Positions 34,612 through 43,298 of a stretch of DNA of 64,000 nucleotides are shown piece after piece; position 1 is the stretch's first letter; each line of letters starts with the position of its first letter. A model generated the notes under the pieces. That model saw only the letters and a list, made by a program, of their open reading frames with translations. It was not told where the DNA came from and did not search any database. Source of the DNA: JAXGXJ01 sp963829545. GTDB taxonomy: Bacteria; Actinomycetota; Thermoleophilia; RBG-16-64-13. Position numbers and translations under genes: made by a program. Location: NCBI GenBank assembly GCA_963829545.1, contig CAWHIX010000011.1:62001-126000 (forward strand), read 5' to 3'.

Positions 34612-35739
34612 ATGCCGGGCCGTAACTCCGCGCCTCTGCTGGGGAGACCTGTGACCATCGCCGGGTTGGGGACCTGCCTTCCCGAGACCGTGGTCACCAA
34701 CGACGACCTGGCGGCGGTACTCGACACCTCCGACGAGTGGATCAGGCAGCGGACGGGCATACGTGAGCGGCGTTTGGCCGCGCCGGGATCGAGCGCTTCC
34801 GATCTGGGCATCCCAGCGGGTCGTGAGGCCCTGCTCGACGCGGGCGTGCCTGCCGAGGAGGTGGGCCTGGTGATAACGGCCAGTCTCTCCCACGATCAGA
34901 TCACGCCTGCGACCGCCTCGCGTATCGCCTACGAGTTGGGCTGTACGCAGGCGGGCGGCTTTGACGTCTCCGCCGGATGCACCGGGTTCGTCTACGCCCT
35001 GGCCATGGCCGCGGGCGCGGTGGCCAGCGGTCTGCACGAGCACGTGCTGGTGGTGGGGGCCGAAACCATCTCCCGTATCATCGACCCCGAGGACCGCTCC
35101 ACGGCCATACTGTTCGGCGATGGGGCGGGAGCCGTGGTGGTGTCTCCCCTGGCTGCTGCGCCATCGGCCGGTGGCCTGCCCGGCGATGGCACCGGGCGCG
35201 CCGGTCGCGGCTCGGCCGGCACCGCTCATCACGCGCCGGCCGGCATCCTGGGATTCGACCTGGGCAACGACGGAGCGGGGGGCTCGTTTCTCGTCGTTCC
35301 GGCCGGCGGCTCGCGCATGCCCGCTTCCTGTGACACGGTGGCCGAGCGCATGCACTACATCAAGATGAACGGCCGCGAGGTCTACCGTTTCGCGACCCGT
35401 GTGGTCGCGCGCTCCGCCGGGCGCGTGCTCGCGCGCTGCGGCCGCGACATCAGCGAGGTCGACCTGTTCGTGCCCCATCAGGCCAACATACGCATCATCG
35501 ACACTGCCGCGAAGAAGCTGGGTATGGACGCGGAGAAGGTCTACACGAACCTGCAGCGCTACGGCAACACGTCCTGCGCTTCCATACCTCTTTGCCTCAG
35601 CGAGGCGCGCGCCGAGGGCCGGCTTCGGAAGGGCGACCTGGTGCTCCTCATGGGATTCGGCGCCGGGCTGACCTGGGGGGCCTGCCTCATGGAATGGACG
35701 GGGGCGCCGCCGCCTCCGGCCGGTGGGGCCCCCAGCTGA
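34612..35739 (+). CDS. fabH: 3-oxoacyl-ACP synthase III FabH
   Basis: A 375-aa condensing enzyme that starts fatty-acid synthesis from acyl-CoA and malonyl-ACP. The active-site Cys is in VSAGCTGFVYAL, the His in FVPHQANIRI and the Asn in RYGNTSCASIP. The protein is longer than usual (about 320-335 aa) because a ~30-residue Gly/Ala-rich insertion separates VVVSP from GILGFDLGNDG. The N-terminus is also extended by about 12 residues. The stop overlaps the fabD start (TGATG). Confidence 0.94.
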   Translation: MPGRNSAPLLGRPVTIAGLGTCLPETVVTNDDLAAVLDTSDEWIRQRTGIRERRLAAPGSSASDLGIPAGREALLDAGVPAEEVGLVITASLSHDQITPATASRIAYELGCTQAGGFDVSAGCTGFVYALAMAAGAVASGLHEHVLVVGAETISRIIDPEDRSTAILFGDGAGAVVVSPLAAAPSAGGLPGDGTGRAGRGSAGTAHHAPAGILGFDLGNDGAGGSFLVVPAGGSRMPASCDTVAERMHYIKMNGREVYRFATRVVARSAGRVLARCGRDISEVDLFVPHQANIRIIDTAAKKLGMDAEKVYTNLQRYGNTSCASIPLCLSEARAEGRLRKGDLVLLMGFGAGLTWGACLMEWTGAPPPPAGGAPS

Positions 35740-36680
35740 TGGGCTCGCCGCTGCTGCTTTTCCCGGGCCAGGGGAGCCAGTCACCCGGAATGGCCGAGCA
35801 TCTGTGGGAGTTCCCGACCGCTCGGGCCACGTTCGCCGAAGCCGGCGAGGCGCTCGGCTGGGACATCGGCGAACTGTGCCGCCATGGGACCATGGAGGAG
35901 TTGACGCGGACCGACCGGACCCAGCTCACCATCCTCACCTGCAGCGTGGCGATCTGGAGACTGCTGCAGGAGAAGGGGCTCTCGTTCGCGGTGGCCGCAG
36001 GCCATTCGCTGGGGGAGTACTCGGCGCTGGTGGCCACCGGGCACATGGCGTTCGCGGACGCACTGCGGGTGGTCGATGTCCGCGGGCGGGCCATGCAGGC
36101 CTGCGGCGAGGAGAGGCAAGGAGCAATGGCGGCTATCATCGGCCTCGACGGAGAAGCCGTCGACGAGATATGTTCCGACCTGGGGGATGTGTGGACGGCC
36201 AATTACAACTCCCCCGGGCAGGTGGTGGTTTCGGGGTCGCCCGCCGCCGTGCGGGCGGCGGGCGACGCTGCTCGCGGGCGGGGCGCCAAGCGCGTGCTGC
36301 CCCTGCCCGTCTCCGGCGCTTTCCACACGCCCTTCATGGCCGGTGCCGCGCAGAACCTGTCCCGCGCTCTCGCGCAGGTGACGTTCGCGGACGTGCCTGC
36401 CGGTGGGCCCGCTTTCTTCTCTACGACCGAAGTGCGGTACCCTGCAACCAACGAACTCGCCGAGCTACTGGCGCGGCAGTTGGTCTCGCCGGTGAGGTTC
36501 ACGCAGAGCATGGAGGCCATTGCGGGCGGCCCCGACGCTCCCGACCACGCGCTGGAGGTCGGTCCCGGCGCCGTGCTCTGCGGACTGCTCAAGAGGATAA
36601 CGAAACACATGCCGGCGGCCGCGACGGCCGATGCCGACAATCTGGCCAAAGCACTCGCGGCCGCGTCGGCGGCCGGTTGA
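35739..36680 (+). CDS. fabD: Malonyl-CoA:ACP transacylase FabD
   Basis: A 313-aa acyltransferase that loads malonyl groups onto ACP. FPGQGSQSPGMAEHL opens the protein. The nucleophile serine is in AGHSLGEYSALVA, the second catalytic histidine in SGAFHTPFM, and NYNSPGQVVVSG is a standard family segment. The start ATG overlaps the fabH stop. Length is normal, and the next gene follows after 22 bases with its own ribosome site. Confidence 0.95.
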   Translation: MGSPLLLFPGQGSQSPGMAEHLWEFPTARATFAEAGEALGWDIGELCRHGTMEELTRTDRTQLTILTCSVAIWRLLQEKGLSFAVAAGHSLGEYSALVATGHMAFADALRVVDVRGRAMQACGEERQGAMAAIIGLDGEAVDEICSDLGDVWTANYNSPGQVVVSGSPAAVRAAGDAARGRGAKRVLPLPVSGAFHTPFMAGAAQNLSRALAQVTFADVPAGGPAFFSTTEVRYPATNELAELLARQLVSPVRFTQSMEAIAGGPDAPDHALEVGPGAVLCGLLKRITKHMPAAATADADNLAKALAAASAAG

Positions 36681-36702
36681 GAAGACCGGGAGGAGACCGA
36701 CC

Positions 36703-37458
36703 ATGACGGATCGCAGCCGGCCCCTGGAGGGCCGAGTGGCTCTGATCACCGGCGGTGCCAGGGGCATCGGGAAGGCCATTGCTCTCCGCCTCGCCGGGGA
36801 CGGCGCCAAGGTGGGTATCGTCGACCTTATGGACACAGGCGAGGAGACGGCACGGGAAGTGGAGCAGGCGGCCGGCCGGCCGGCCGCCTTCTTCAAGGCC
36901 GATATCTCCAAGGAAGACGACGCACGGGCCGCCGTCGCCGCCGTGGAAGCGGCACTGGGCCCCATCGACATCCTTGTCAACAATGCCGGCATCACCCGCG
37001 ACAACCTGGCCCTGGTGATGTCGGAGGCCGACTGGGACGCCGTTCTTTCGGTCAACCTCAAGGGCTCGTTCCTCATGAGCAAGGCCGTCCTGCGGGGTAT
37101 GATCAAGCGCCGCCGCGGCTCCATAATCGGCATATCCAGCGTCGTCGGCAGGCGAGGCAACGCTGGGCAGGTGAACTACTCGGCCGCCAAGGCGGGGATG
37201 ATCGGACTGACCAAGTCGCTGGCCCGGGAAGTGGCGTCGCGGAACGTGCGCGTGAACGCGATCGCGCCCGGGTACATCGAGACGGAGATGACGGCCGCTC
37301 TCCCCGAAGCGTCCCGCAAGGCGCTCACGGACCAGATCCCGTTCGGCCGCATCGGGGGGCCGGACGCAGTGGCGGCCGCGGTGGCCTTCCTGGCCGGTGA
37401 CGACTCCTCCTACATCACGGGTGCCGTCCTGCCGGTCGACGGCGGGCTGGGCATCTAG
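36703..37458 (+). CDS. fabG: 3-oxoacyl-ACP reductase FabG
   Basis: A 251-aa short-chain dehydrogenase reducing 3-oxoacyl-ACP with NADPH. The cofactor motif is TGGARGIGKAIAL, with NNAGITRDN following. The catalytic Ser-Tyr-Lys set is in ISSVVGRRGNAGQVNYSAAK. IAPGYIETEM and the C-terminal VDGGLGI are typical of FabG. The ATG has GGGAGGAG upstream. fabF follows after 14 bases; no acpP gene lies between them, unlike the common order. Confidence 0.94.
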   Translation: MTDRSRPLEGRVALITGGARGIGKAIALRLAGDGAKVGIVDLMDTGEETAREVEQAAGRPAAFFKADISKEDDARAAVAAVEAALGPIDILVNNAGITRDNLALVMSEADWDAVLSVNLKGSFLMSKAVLRGMIKRRRGSIIGISSVVGRRGNAGQVNYSAAKAGMIGLTKSLAREVASRNVRVNAIAPGYIETEMTAALPEASRKALTDQIPFGRIGGPDAVAAAVAFLAGDDSSYITGAVLPVDGGLGI

Positions 37459-37472
37459 GACTCGGGAGGCTC

Positions 37473-38756
37473 GTGGTGAGCGGAGCGACAAGGACGAGTG
37501 GGCTGACACGGACCATCCAACTCAGGCGCGTGGTCGTAACGGGCGTGGGAGTGGTCTCGCCCATCGGCATCGGCAAAGAGCCGTTCCTGGAAGCGCTGCT
37601 GGCCGGCCGCTCGGGCATCGTGCATGTCTCCCGTTTCGACACGACCGAATACCCGGTGAAGATCGCCGGGGAGGTACGGGGCTTCGAAGCGTCCGACTTC
37701 ATCGACAGGAAGTTGGCCAAGCGCCTCGATCGCTACGCGCAGTACGGTGTGACCGCTGCCACCCTGGCGCTGCAGGACTCTGGCTATCCTGTCTCCGAGG
37801 ACCCTTATGAAGTAGGCGCGCTCATCGGGTCGGGGGTGGGCGGCCTCGACACCTTCTTCGAACAGACCGGGGTGCTGCTGGAAAAGGGCCCCACTCGTCT
37901 CAGCCCCTTCTTCATCCCCATGATGATCCCCAACATGGCCTCGGCCATGAGTTCGGTGGCACTCGGTCTCAAAGGCCCGGTGAACGCCACCTGTACGGCG
38001 TGTGCGGCCGGCACGAACGCCTTGGGCGATGCCTTCTCTCTCATCCGCCGCGGGGACGCGACCGCCATGCTGGCCGGAGGGGCCGAGGCGGCCGTGAACC
38101 AGGTGGGTATGGGGGCCTTCGCCGCCCTGCGCGCGCTCTCCACGCGCAATGACGAGCCCGAGAAGGCCAGCAGGCCCTTTGACGCCGGTCGTGACGGCTT
38201 CGTGATGGGCGAGGGAAGCGGCGTCCTGGTTCTGGAGGAGTTGGAGCACGCCCTCCGTCGGGGGGCCCACATCTACGCCGAGATGGTCGGCTACGGCATG
38301 ACCGGCGACGCCTACCATCTCACCGAACCCGACGAGTCGGGCGAGCCCGCCGCCCTGGCCATGAGCAAGGCCGTCCGGGACGCGGGACTGGAGCCCGGTG
38401 ACGTCGACTACATCAACGCCCACGGCACCTCCACGCCTCTGGGCGACGCGATGGAGACCCGGGCCATCAAGCTGGCCCTCGGTGAGCATGCCGGCAGGGT
38501 GATGATCAGTTCCACCAAGAGCATCTTCGGGCACTGTCTGGGTGCGGCCGGCGGTCTGGAGGCCGCCGCCACGGTCCTGGCCATGGAGACCGGCAAGGTG
38601 CCTCCTACCATCAACCTGGACGACCCCGACCCCGACTGCGACCTCGACTACGTTCCCAACGTCGCGCGCGAGGCCTCCGTGGAGGTGGCCATGTCCAACA
38701 GCTTCGGCTTCGGCGGACACAACGCCGCCATCGTATTCCGTGCCTGGCATGGCTAA
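37473..38756 (+). CDS. fabF: 3-oxoacyl-ACP synthase II FabF
   Basis: A 427-aa elongating condensing enzyme. The nucleophile cysteine is in TCTACAAGTNALGDA and the two histidines are in NAHGTSTPLGD and STKSIFGHCLGAAGG. SNSFGFGGHNAAIVF closes the fold. The start is one of two adjacent GTG codons (37473, 37476) after GGGAGG. Its last 8 bases overlap accD. Standard length plus a short N-terminal extension. Confidence 0.95.
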   Translation: MVSGATRTSGLTRTIQLRRVVVTGVGVVSPIGIGKEPFLEALLAGRSGIVHVSRFDTTEYPVKIAGEVRGFEASDFIDRKLAKRLDRYAQYGVTAATLALQDSGYPVSEDPYEVGALIGSGVGGLDTFFEQTGVLLEKGPTRLSPFFIPMMIPNMASAMSSVALGLKGPVNATCTACAAGTNALGDAFSLIRRGDATAMLAGGAEAAVNQVGMGAFAALRALSTRNDEPEKASRPFDAGRDGFVMGEGSGVLVLEELEHALRRGAHIYAEMVGYGMTGDAYHLTEPDESGEPAALAMSKAVRDAGLEPGDVDYINAHGTSTPLGDAMETRAIKLALGEHAGRVMISSTKSIFGHCLGAAGGLEAAATVLAMETGKVPPTINLDDPDPDCDLDYVPNVAREASVEVAMSNSFGFGGHNAAIVFRAWHG

Positions 38757-39597
38757 GTATGTAACCGTTCAGGTCACCAAGAAGGATCTCCCAGGCGCAC
38801 CGGAAGGTGACGGGGAGCACTGCAAGAAGTGCAAGGCCTTCGTCCCCGCAGCAGATCTGGAGGCCGCGTTGCGGGTGTGCCCCAAGTGCGGGCACCACTT
38901 CCTGGTCTCCGCCCCCGCCCGCATCGCCCAGTTGGCCGACAAGGACACCGTGACCTTCATTGCCGAGGGGATCCGGCCCAGCGATCCGCTCGCCTTCTTC
39001 GATCTGCGCCCCTATCCCGAGCGTGTCTCCGAGGCTCAGATCGAGACGGGGCTGACCGAAGCCCTGGCGGCCGTGGTCTGCGAGATGGGAGGGAAGCCGG
39101 TCGTCCTGGGGGTGATGGACTTCCGCTTCATGGGAGGGTCCATGGGTTCGGTGGCCGGGGAGGTCTTCCGTCGGGCCGCACAGACCGCGCTCGAGCGTCA
39201 CTGTCCGTTGGTCGTGGTCGCCGCTTCCGGCGGGGCCCGTATGCAGGAGGGGCTTCTGTCGCTCATGCAGATGGCCAAGACCGTGATAGCCGTGCAGTCC
39301 CTGGGCGAAGCAGGGCTCCCCTTCGTGTCGGTCCTCACCCATCCCACCACGGGAGGGGTGTTGGCCAGCTTTGCCACGGTGGCCGACGTCATCCTTGCTG
39401 AGCCCGGCGCCGTCATGCGTTTCGCGGGGGCGCGCGTGATCGAGCAGACGACGCGGGAGAGGCTACCGGCCGATTTCGGTTCCTCGGAATCGCAACTGGC
39501 CCATGGCCAGGTCGACATGGTGATAGACCGCAGGCAGCTCAAGGACGTGCTGGTCAGGTGCCTGGCTTTCCTGGAGGGCGGTGCCGTCGTTGGCTGA
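38749..39597 (+). CDS. accD: Acetyl-CoA carboxylase carboxyltransferase subunit beta
   Basis: A 282-aa subunit of the carboxyltransferase that makes malonyl-CoA. The N-terminal zinc ribbon has CKKCKAF and, 15 residues on, CPKCGHH. The core has FMGGSMGSVAGE, ASGGARMQEGLLSLMQMA and HPTTGGVLASFA, the oxyanion-loop region. The ATG at 38749 lies inside the end of fabF, giving MAKYVTVQVTKKD. It is followed by accA with an overlap. The biotin carboxylase and carrier genes (accC, accB) are not in the window. Confidence 0.95.
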   Translation: MAKYVTVQVTKKDLPGAPEGDGEHCKKCKAFVPAADLEAALRVCPKCGHHFLVSAPARIAQLADKDTVTFIAEGIRPSDPLAFFDLRPYPERVSEAQIETGLTEALAAVVCEMGGKPVVLGVMDFRFMGGSMGSVAGEVFRRAAQTALERHCPLVVVAASGGARMQEGLLSLMQMAKTVIAVQSLGEAGLPFVSVLTHPTTGGVLASFATVADVILAEPGAVMRFAGARVIEQTTRERLPADFGSSESQLAHGQVDMVIDRRQLKDVLVRCLAFLEGGAVVG

Positions 39598-40567
39598 GCA
39601 GGAGGACAAGGCCTCTTCGCTCAGCCGCTCGTACCAGACCGAAGCGCTGCGTCTGCTGCAGCGACTGCAGGAGTTGCGCAACCTTCCGGCCCTTCCGGGA
39701 GTGAGCTACTCCGAGGAGATAAAGAAGATACAGGACCGTCTGCGGTCTCTCCGCTCGCGGGATTCCTCCGGCGCCGCCTGGAAAGCGGTGCAGTTGGCCC
39801 GCCACCAAGACCGGCCCCAGACCTTGGACTACGTGGGTCTCTCTTTCCCCGACTTCCTGGAGTTGCGCGGTGACCGGCTGCACGGCGACGACAGGGCCAT
39901 CATCGGGGGCTTCGCTACACTGGGGAGGAGGCGCATCGTCCTCATCGGCCATCAGAAAGGCCACACCCTCAAGGAGCGACAGGAACACACCTTCGGGATG
40001 GCCCGGCCCGAGGGGTATCGCAAGGCCGTACGCCTGGCCCGGCTGGCCGAGAAGTTCGGTCTGCCCGTCGTGACCCTCATCGATACTCCGGGTGCATACC
40101 CGGGCAAAGAGGCCGAAGAGGGGGGGCAGGCCGGCGCCATCGCGCGGAGCATCGAGGTCTTCGCCAACCTGCGGGTGCCCACGGTCGCGGTGGTCATAGG
40201 CGAGGGGGGGTCCGGCGGGGCCCTGGCTCTGGGCGTGACCGACAGAGTCTTCATGCTGGAGAACTCGGTCTATTCCGTCATCTCGCCCGAGGGCTGTGCC
40301 GCTCTGCTCTGGCGTGACGCAGCCGAAGCTCCCCGGGCGGCGGAGGCGCTCCGGCTGGTCGCTTCCGACCTGCAGGAACTGCATCTGATCGACGCAGTCA
40401 TCCCCGAACCCGAGGGCGGCGCTCATCTTGATCCCCGGGCCACCGTCCGGCGTGTGACCCACGAGGTCCAGTTGGCGCTGAACGAGTTGGAGCGCCTCGA
40501 GCCGCAGGAGCGCCTGCGCCTGCGCCGGCAGAAGTACCTCGACATGGGCACCTACCTGGAGGGTTGA
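39581..40567 (+). CDS. accA: Acetyl-CoA carboxylase carboxyltransferase subunit alpha
   Basis: A 328-aa partner of AccD. The N-terminal helical part contains EIKKIQDRLRSLR. The carboxyltransferase part has HQKGHTLKERQEHTFGMARP, LIDTPGAYPGKEAEEGGQ, IGEGGSGGALALG and SVISPEGCAALLWRD. The start may be GTG 39581 or TTG 39590; both overlap accD and share one ribosome site (GGAGGG). Together with AccD it makes the carboxyltransferase heterotetramer. Confidence 0.95.
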   Translation: MPSLAEQEDKASSLSRSYQTEALRLLQRLQELRNLPALPGVSYSEEIKKIQDRLRSLRSRDSSGAAWKAVQLARHQDRPQTLDYVGLSFPDFLELRGDRLHGDDRAIIGGFATLGRRRIVLIGHQKGHTLKERQEHTFGMARPEGYRKAVRLARLAEKFGLPVVTLIDTPGAYPGKEAEEGGQAGAIARSIEVFANLRVPTVAVVIGEGGSGGALALGVTDRVFMLENSVYSVISPEGCAALLWRDAAEAPRAAEALRLVASDLQELHLIDAVIPEPEGGAHLDPRATVRRVTHEVQLALNELERLEPQERLRLRRQKYLDMGTYLEG

Positions 40568-40569
40568 CC

Positions 40570-41940
40570 GTGGACCCCGACCTCTTCAGCGCCGGCCTGG
40601 AAGCCGACCTGGCGGAACGGGGGCCGCTGGCCGCCAGGATGCGCCCCAAGCGCCTGGAGGAGGTGGTGGGGCAGCAGCATCTCCTCGGCCCCGGCGCGCC
40701 CCTTCGAGTCGCGCTCGATACCGGGACTGTCAGCTCCATGATCTTCTTCGGACCCCCGGGCACGGGCAAGACCACGGTGGCCCGCTTGGTGGCGCAGGCG
40801 ACAGGTTCGCTCTACCAGGAGCTTTCGGCCGTGAGTTCCGGCGTGGCCGAGGTCCGCAAGGTAATCGAGAGGGCGGCCCATACCAGGGCCCAGAGCGGGC
40901 GGCGGACGATCCTCTTCATCGACGAGATCCACCGTTTCTCCAAGGCTCAGCAAGATGCCCTGCTCCACGCGGTGGAGGACGGCGTAGTGACGCTGATCGG
41001 GGCGTCGACCGAGAACCCCTATTTCGAAGTCATCCCGGCCCTGATCTCTCGCTGCGAGCTGTACCAGTTCGAGCCTCTGGCTCCGGGAGCCATCCGCGTC
41101 CTGCTCGAGAGAGCCGTGGTCGAAATGACGCCGTCTCAGCCCGTTCCACCCGGTGAACCAGGTCGGCCGGGCCGGCCGGACTCGATTCAGGTCGGCGACG
41201 ACGCCCTCGACCTCATCGCCGCCGCCGGTCTGGGCGATGCTCGTCGCTCGCTCAGCATTCTGGATCGCGCGCTTGTTCTCGCCGGGGCCAAGAGGGTCGC
41301 GCGCCTCGACGCGGCCACGGTGGAAGAGGCGGCCCAGCGCAAGCTGGTTCTCTACGACAAGGACGCGGATGCTCACTACGATATCATCTCGGCGTTCATC
41401 AAGAGCCTGCGAGGCTCGGATCCTGACGCTGCCCTCTACTACCTGGCGGTGATGCTGACCGGGGGCGAGGACCCCAAGTTCATCGCCCGCCGGCTGGTCA
41501 TCTTCGCGTCTGAGGACATCGGGAATGCCGATCCGCGAGCATTGGAGGTAGCCGTGGCGGTGTCGCGGGCTGTGGAGTTCGTGGGCCTGCCCGAGTGCCG
41601 CATCAATCTAGCTCACGGCGTCACCTACCTGAGTTGCGCGCCCAAGTCCAACGCGTCCTACGCGGCCATAAGCGCCGCGCTCGAAGAGGTGGAGCAGCAC
41701 GGGGCCCTCTCCCCTCCGAGGTTCTTGCGCAGCACCGGCTACCGGGGGGCCGGCGCGCTCGGCCACGGTGTGGGCTACGAGTACCCGCATGACCAGGGAG
41801 GGTACGGGAGTCAGTACTATCTGCCGGACGGCTTGCAGGGTCGTGAGTTCTACCATCCCACAAGCAACGGTGCCGAGGCTCGGATCGACGATTTCCTCGA
41901 CAAGATGCGGGCTCTGAGGCGGCAGCGGGGTGAGCATTGA
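40570..41940 (+). CDS. rarA: Replication-associated recombination ATPase RarA (MgsA)
   Basis: A 456-aa AAA+ ATPase of the RarA/WRNIP1 family, which acts at stalled replication forks. Walker A is FGPPGTGKTTVARL, Walker B ILFIDEIHRFSKAQQD, and sensor 1 lies in LIGASTENPYFEV. The C-terminal tetramerisation domain has the family signature YLAVMLTGGEDPKFIARRL. A Pro/Gly-rich insertion of about 20 residues occurs after the AAA core. I chose GTG 40570 over TTG 40564 because the GGAGGG site is 7 bases before it. The gene sits at the end of the fab-acc operon, 2 bases after accA. Confidence 0.94.
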   Translation: MDPDLFSAGLEADLAERGPLAARMRPKRLEEVVGQQHLLGPGAPLRVALDTGTVSSMIFFGPPGTGKTTVARLVAQATGSLYQELSAVSSGVAEVRKVIERAAHTRAQSGRRTILFIDEIHRFSKAQQDALLHAVEDGVVTLIGASTENPYFEVIPALISRCELYQFEPLAPGAIRVLLERAVVEMTPSQPVPPGEPGRPGRPDSIQVGDDALDLIAAAGLGDARRSLSILDRALVLAGAKRVARLDAATVEEAAQRKLVLYDKDADAHYDIISAFIKSLRGSDPDAALYYLAVMLTGGEDPKFIARRLVIFASEDIGNADPRALEVAVAVSRAVEFVGLPECRINLAHGVTYLSCAPKSNASYAAISAALEEVEQHGALSPPRFLRSTGYRGAGALGHGVGYEYPHDQGGYGSQYYLPDGLQGREFYHPTSNGAEARIDDFLDKMRALRRQRGEH

Positions 41941-42121
41941 CGCCCTCCGTCGGGCTTCAAGCTTCCGCCCGGGTGGTCGATAGAGAAGCAGAGACCGGCG
42001 ATGGCGCCAGAGAGGCTGGCGATGGCCCGAGGACAGCAGGCAGGAAGACGCAGATGTCGAATTCACCAATGTGGGCCCCATGCGGGCTCACAAGAGTCAC
42101 GTGCGAAGGAGGGCGCTGGAC

Positions 42122-43228
42122 ATGGGTGGCTTGCTGAGGTTCCTCCTGGGAGGCGCTCTGGGTGCCGTCCTAGGATTCTTCCTCTCACGATCGCGTAGCG
42201 GCACGGCCGCAAGAAGGCCCGCGTACACTGCCGGAGACCAGACGCCTGCCGAGAGCACCGTGGCCGTGTCCACGGTGCCCGTGCCGATAGCAGCCGAGCC
42301 GGACACACCCGCGGACGCTCCCTCGATCACCGAGATCACGCCGGCAGCCGGGTGGCCCCTGGCTGGCGAAGAACTCGACGAGGAGAGCTACCCGGCGTTC
42401 GAATGGGGCGCCGAGGAGGCCTCCGCACCCGAGCCCGACTGGGTGGCCGACGAGTTCGGGGAAACGCCTGTGGAAACGCCGGCGGAGGCACCCGCGGCTG
42501 TGGAACTGGAGCCGGCAGCTGCCGAGGAGCTCTGTCCGCCACCGGTCGCTCCCGCCCCGGTACCTCTCGGCGCTTTCCCGGTGGGAGAGGGTACGGGTCG
42601 GCCCCTGATCAGTGCCGAGGAGTTGAGGGCGCGGATCGAGGAGAGCCGCCGCCGCATCCGCAGGGAGCTGGAGGAGCCCTTCGTCATGCCGGCTCGGGTG
42701 ACCGACGTCCCCATCGCGCCTGCGGTGACCCCGCGCAGCGAGCTGGAGGCGCCCTTCGTGATTCCCGCCCGGGCGCCCGAGCCTCTCTCCTCGCTGATCC
42801 CGCCTGAAGCCATCGTCGGATCGGACGCTGTAGCCGAAAGCTGGGAGAAGCCGTCGCCCGCCATCGAGATACAGCCCGTGGACGAGTCGCTGTTCGCGGA
42901 ACTGGGGGTGCGCATCGATCGCGCGCCTGTCCCCGGCGGCGAGTCCGACGACCTCAGGTCGCGTATGGAGTCGGCCCGCCAGGCGTCGGAAGGCGTCTTC
43001 AAGCCCAGCCCGGAAGAGTTGGAGACCAGCCTGAGCTACGATGCCATGCGGGCCCGCATCGAGGAGACCCGCAACCGTCTCAAAGCCAAAGCCGTGGACG
43101 CGCGCGCGTCCACCGGCGCTTTCGAAGCGGACGGGTTACAGGGACCCGCTTCATTCTCGGGCGCGGCCGACACCGAGGCCGAGATCGCCGCCAGGATAGA
43201 CAGCATCCTCAGCGAGAGAAACGAGTAG
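42122..43228 (+). CDS. Membrane-anchored acidic protein with repeated helical motifs
   Basis: A 368-aa protein of unknown function. One N-terminal glycine-rich membrane helix (LLRFLLGGALGAVLGFFLS) is followed by a long Ala/Pro/Glu-rich, acidic region. Three related helical units recur: EELRARIEESRRRIRREL, DDLRSRMESARQASE and DAMRARIEETRNRLK. Two linkers read ELEEPFVMPAR and ELEAPFVIPAR. The C-terminus is ADTEAEIAARIDSILSER. The repeats suggest short coiled-coil docking motifs on a cytoplasmic tail. The ATG at 42122 has AAGGAGGG upstream; the 180-base gap to rarA shows nothing else. It resembles YtxH-type anchors only in its first helix. Confidence 0.55.
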   Translation: MGGLLRFLLGGALGAVLGFFLSRSRSGTAARRPAYTAGDQTPAESTVAVSTVPVPIAAEPDTPADAPSITEITPAAGWPLAGEELDEESYPAFEWGAEEASAPEPDWVADEFGETPVETPAEAPAAVELEPAAAEELCPPPVAPAPVPLGAFPVGEGTGRPLISAEELRARIEESRRRIRRELEEPFVMPARVTDVPIAPAVTPRSELEAPFVIPARAPEPLSSLIPPEAIVGSDAVAESWEKPSPAIEIQPVDESLFAELGVRIDRAPVPGGESDDLRSRMESARQASEGVFKPSPEELETSLSYDAMRARIEETRNRLKAKAVDARASTGAFEADGLQGPASFSGAADTEAEIAARIDSILSERNE

Positions 43229-43298
43229 ACACGGCGGGTTCCCCGGGCTCCTCGGGTCGGGTTCCTTGGGCTCCCCGGGCAGCGCGGTCTGCCGCCGT

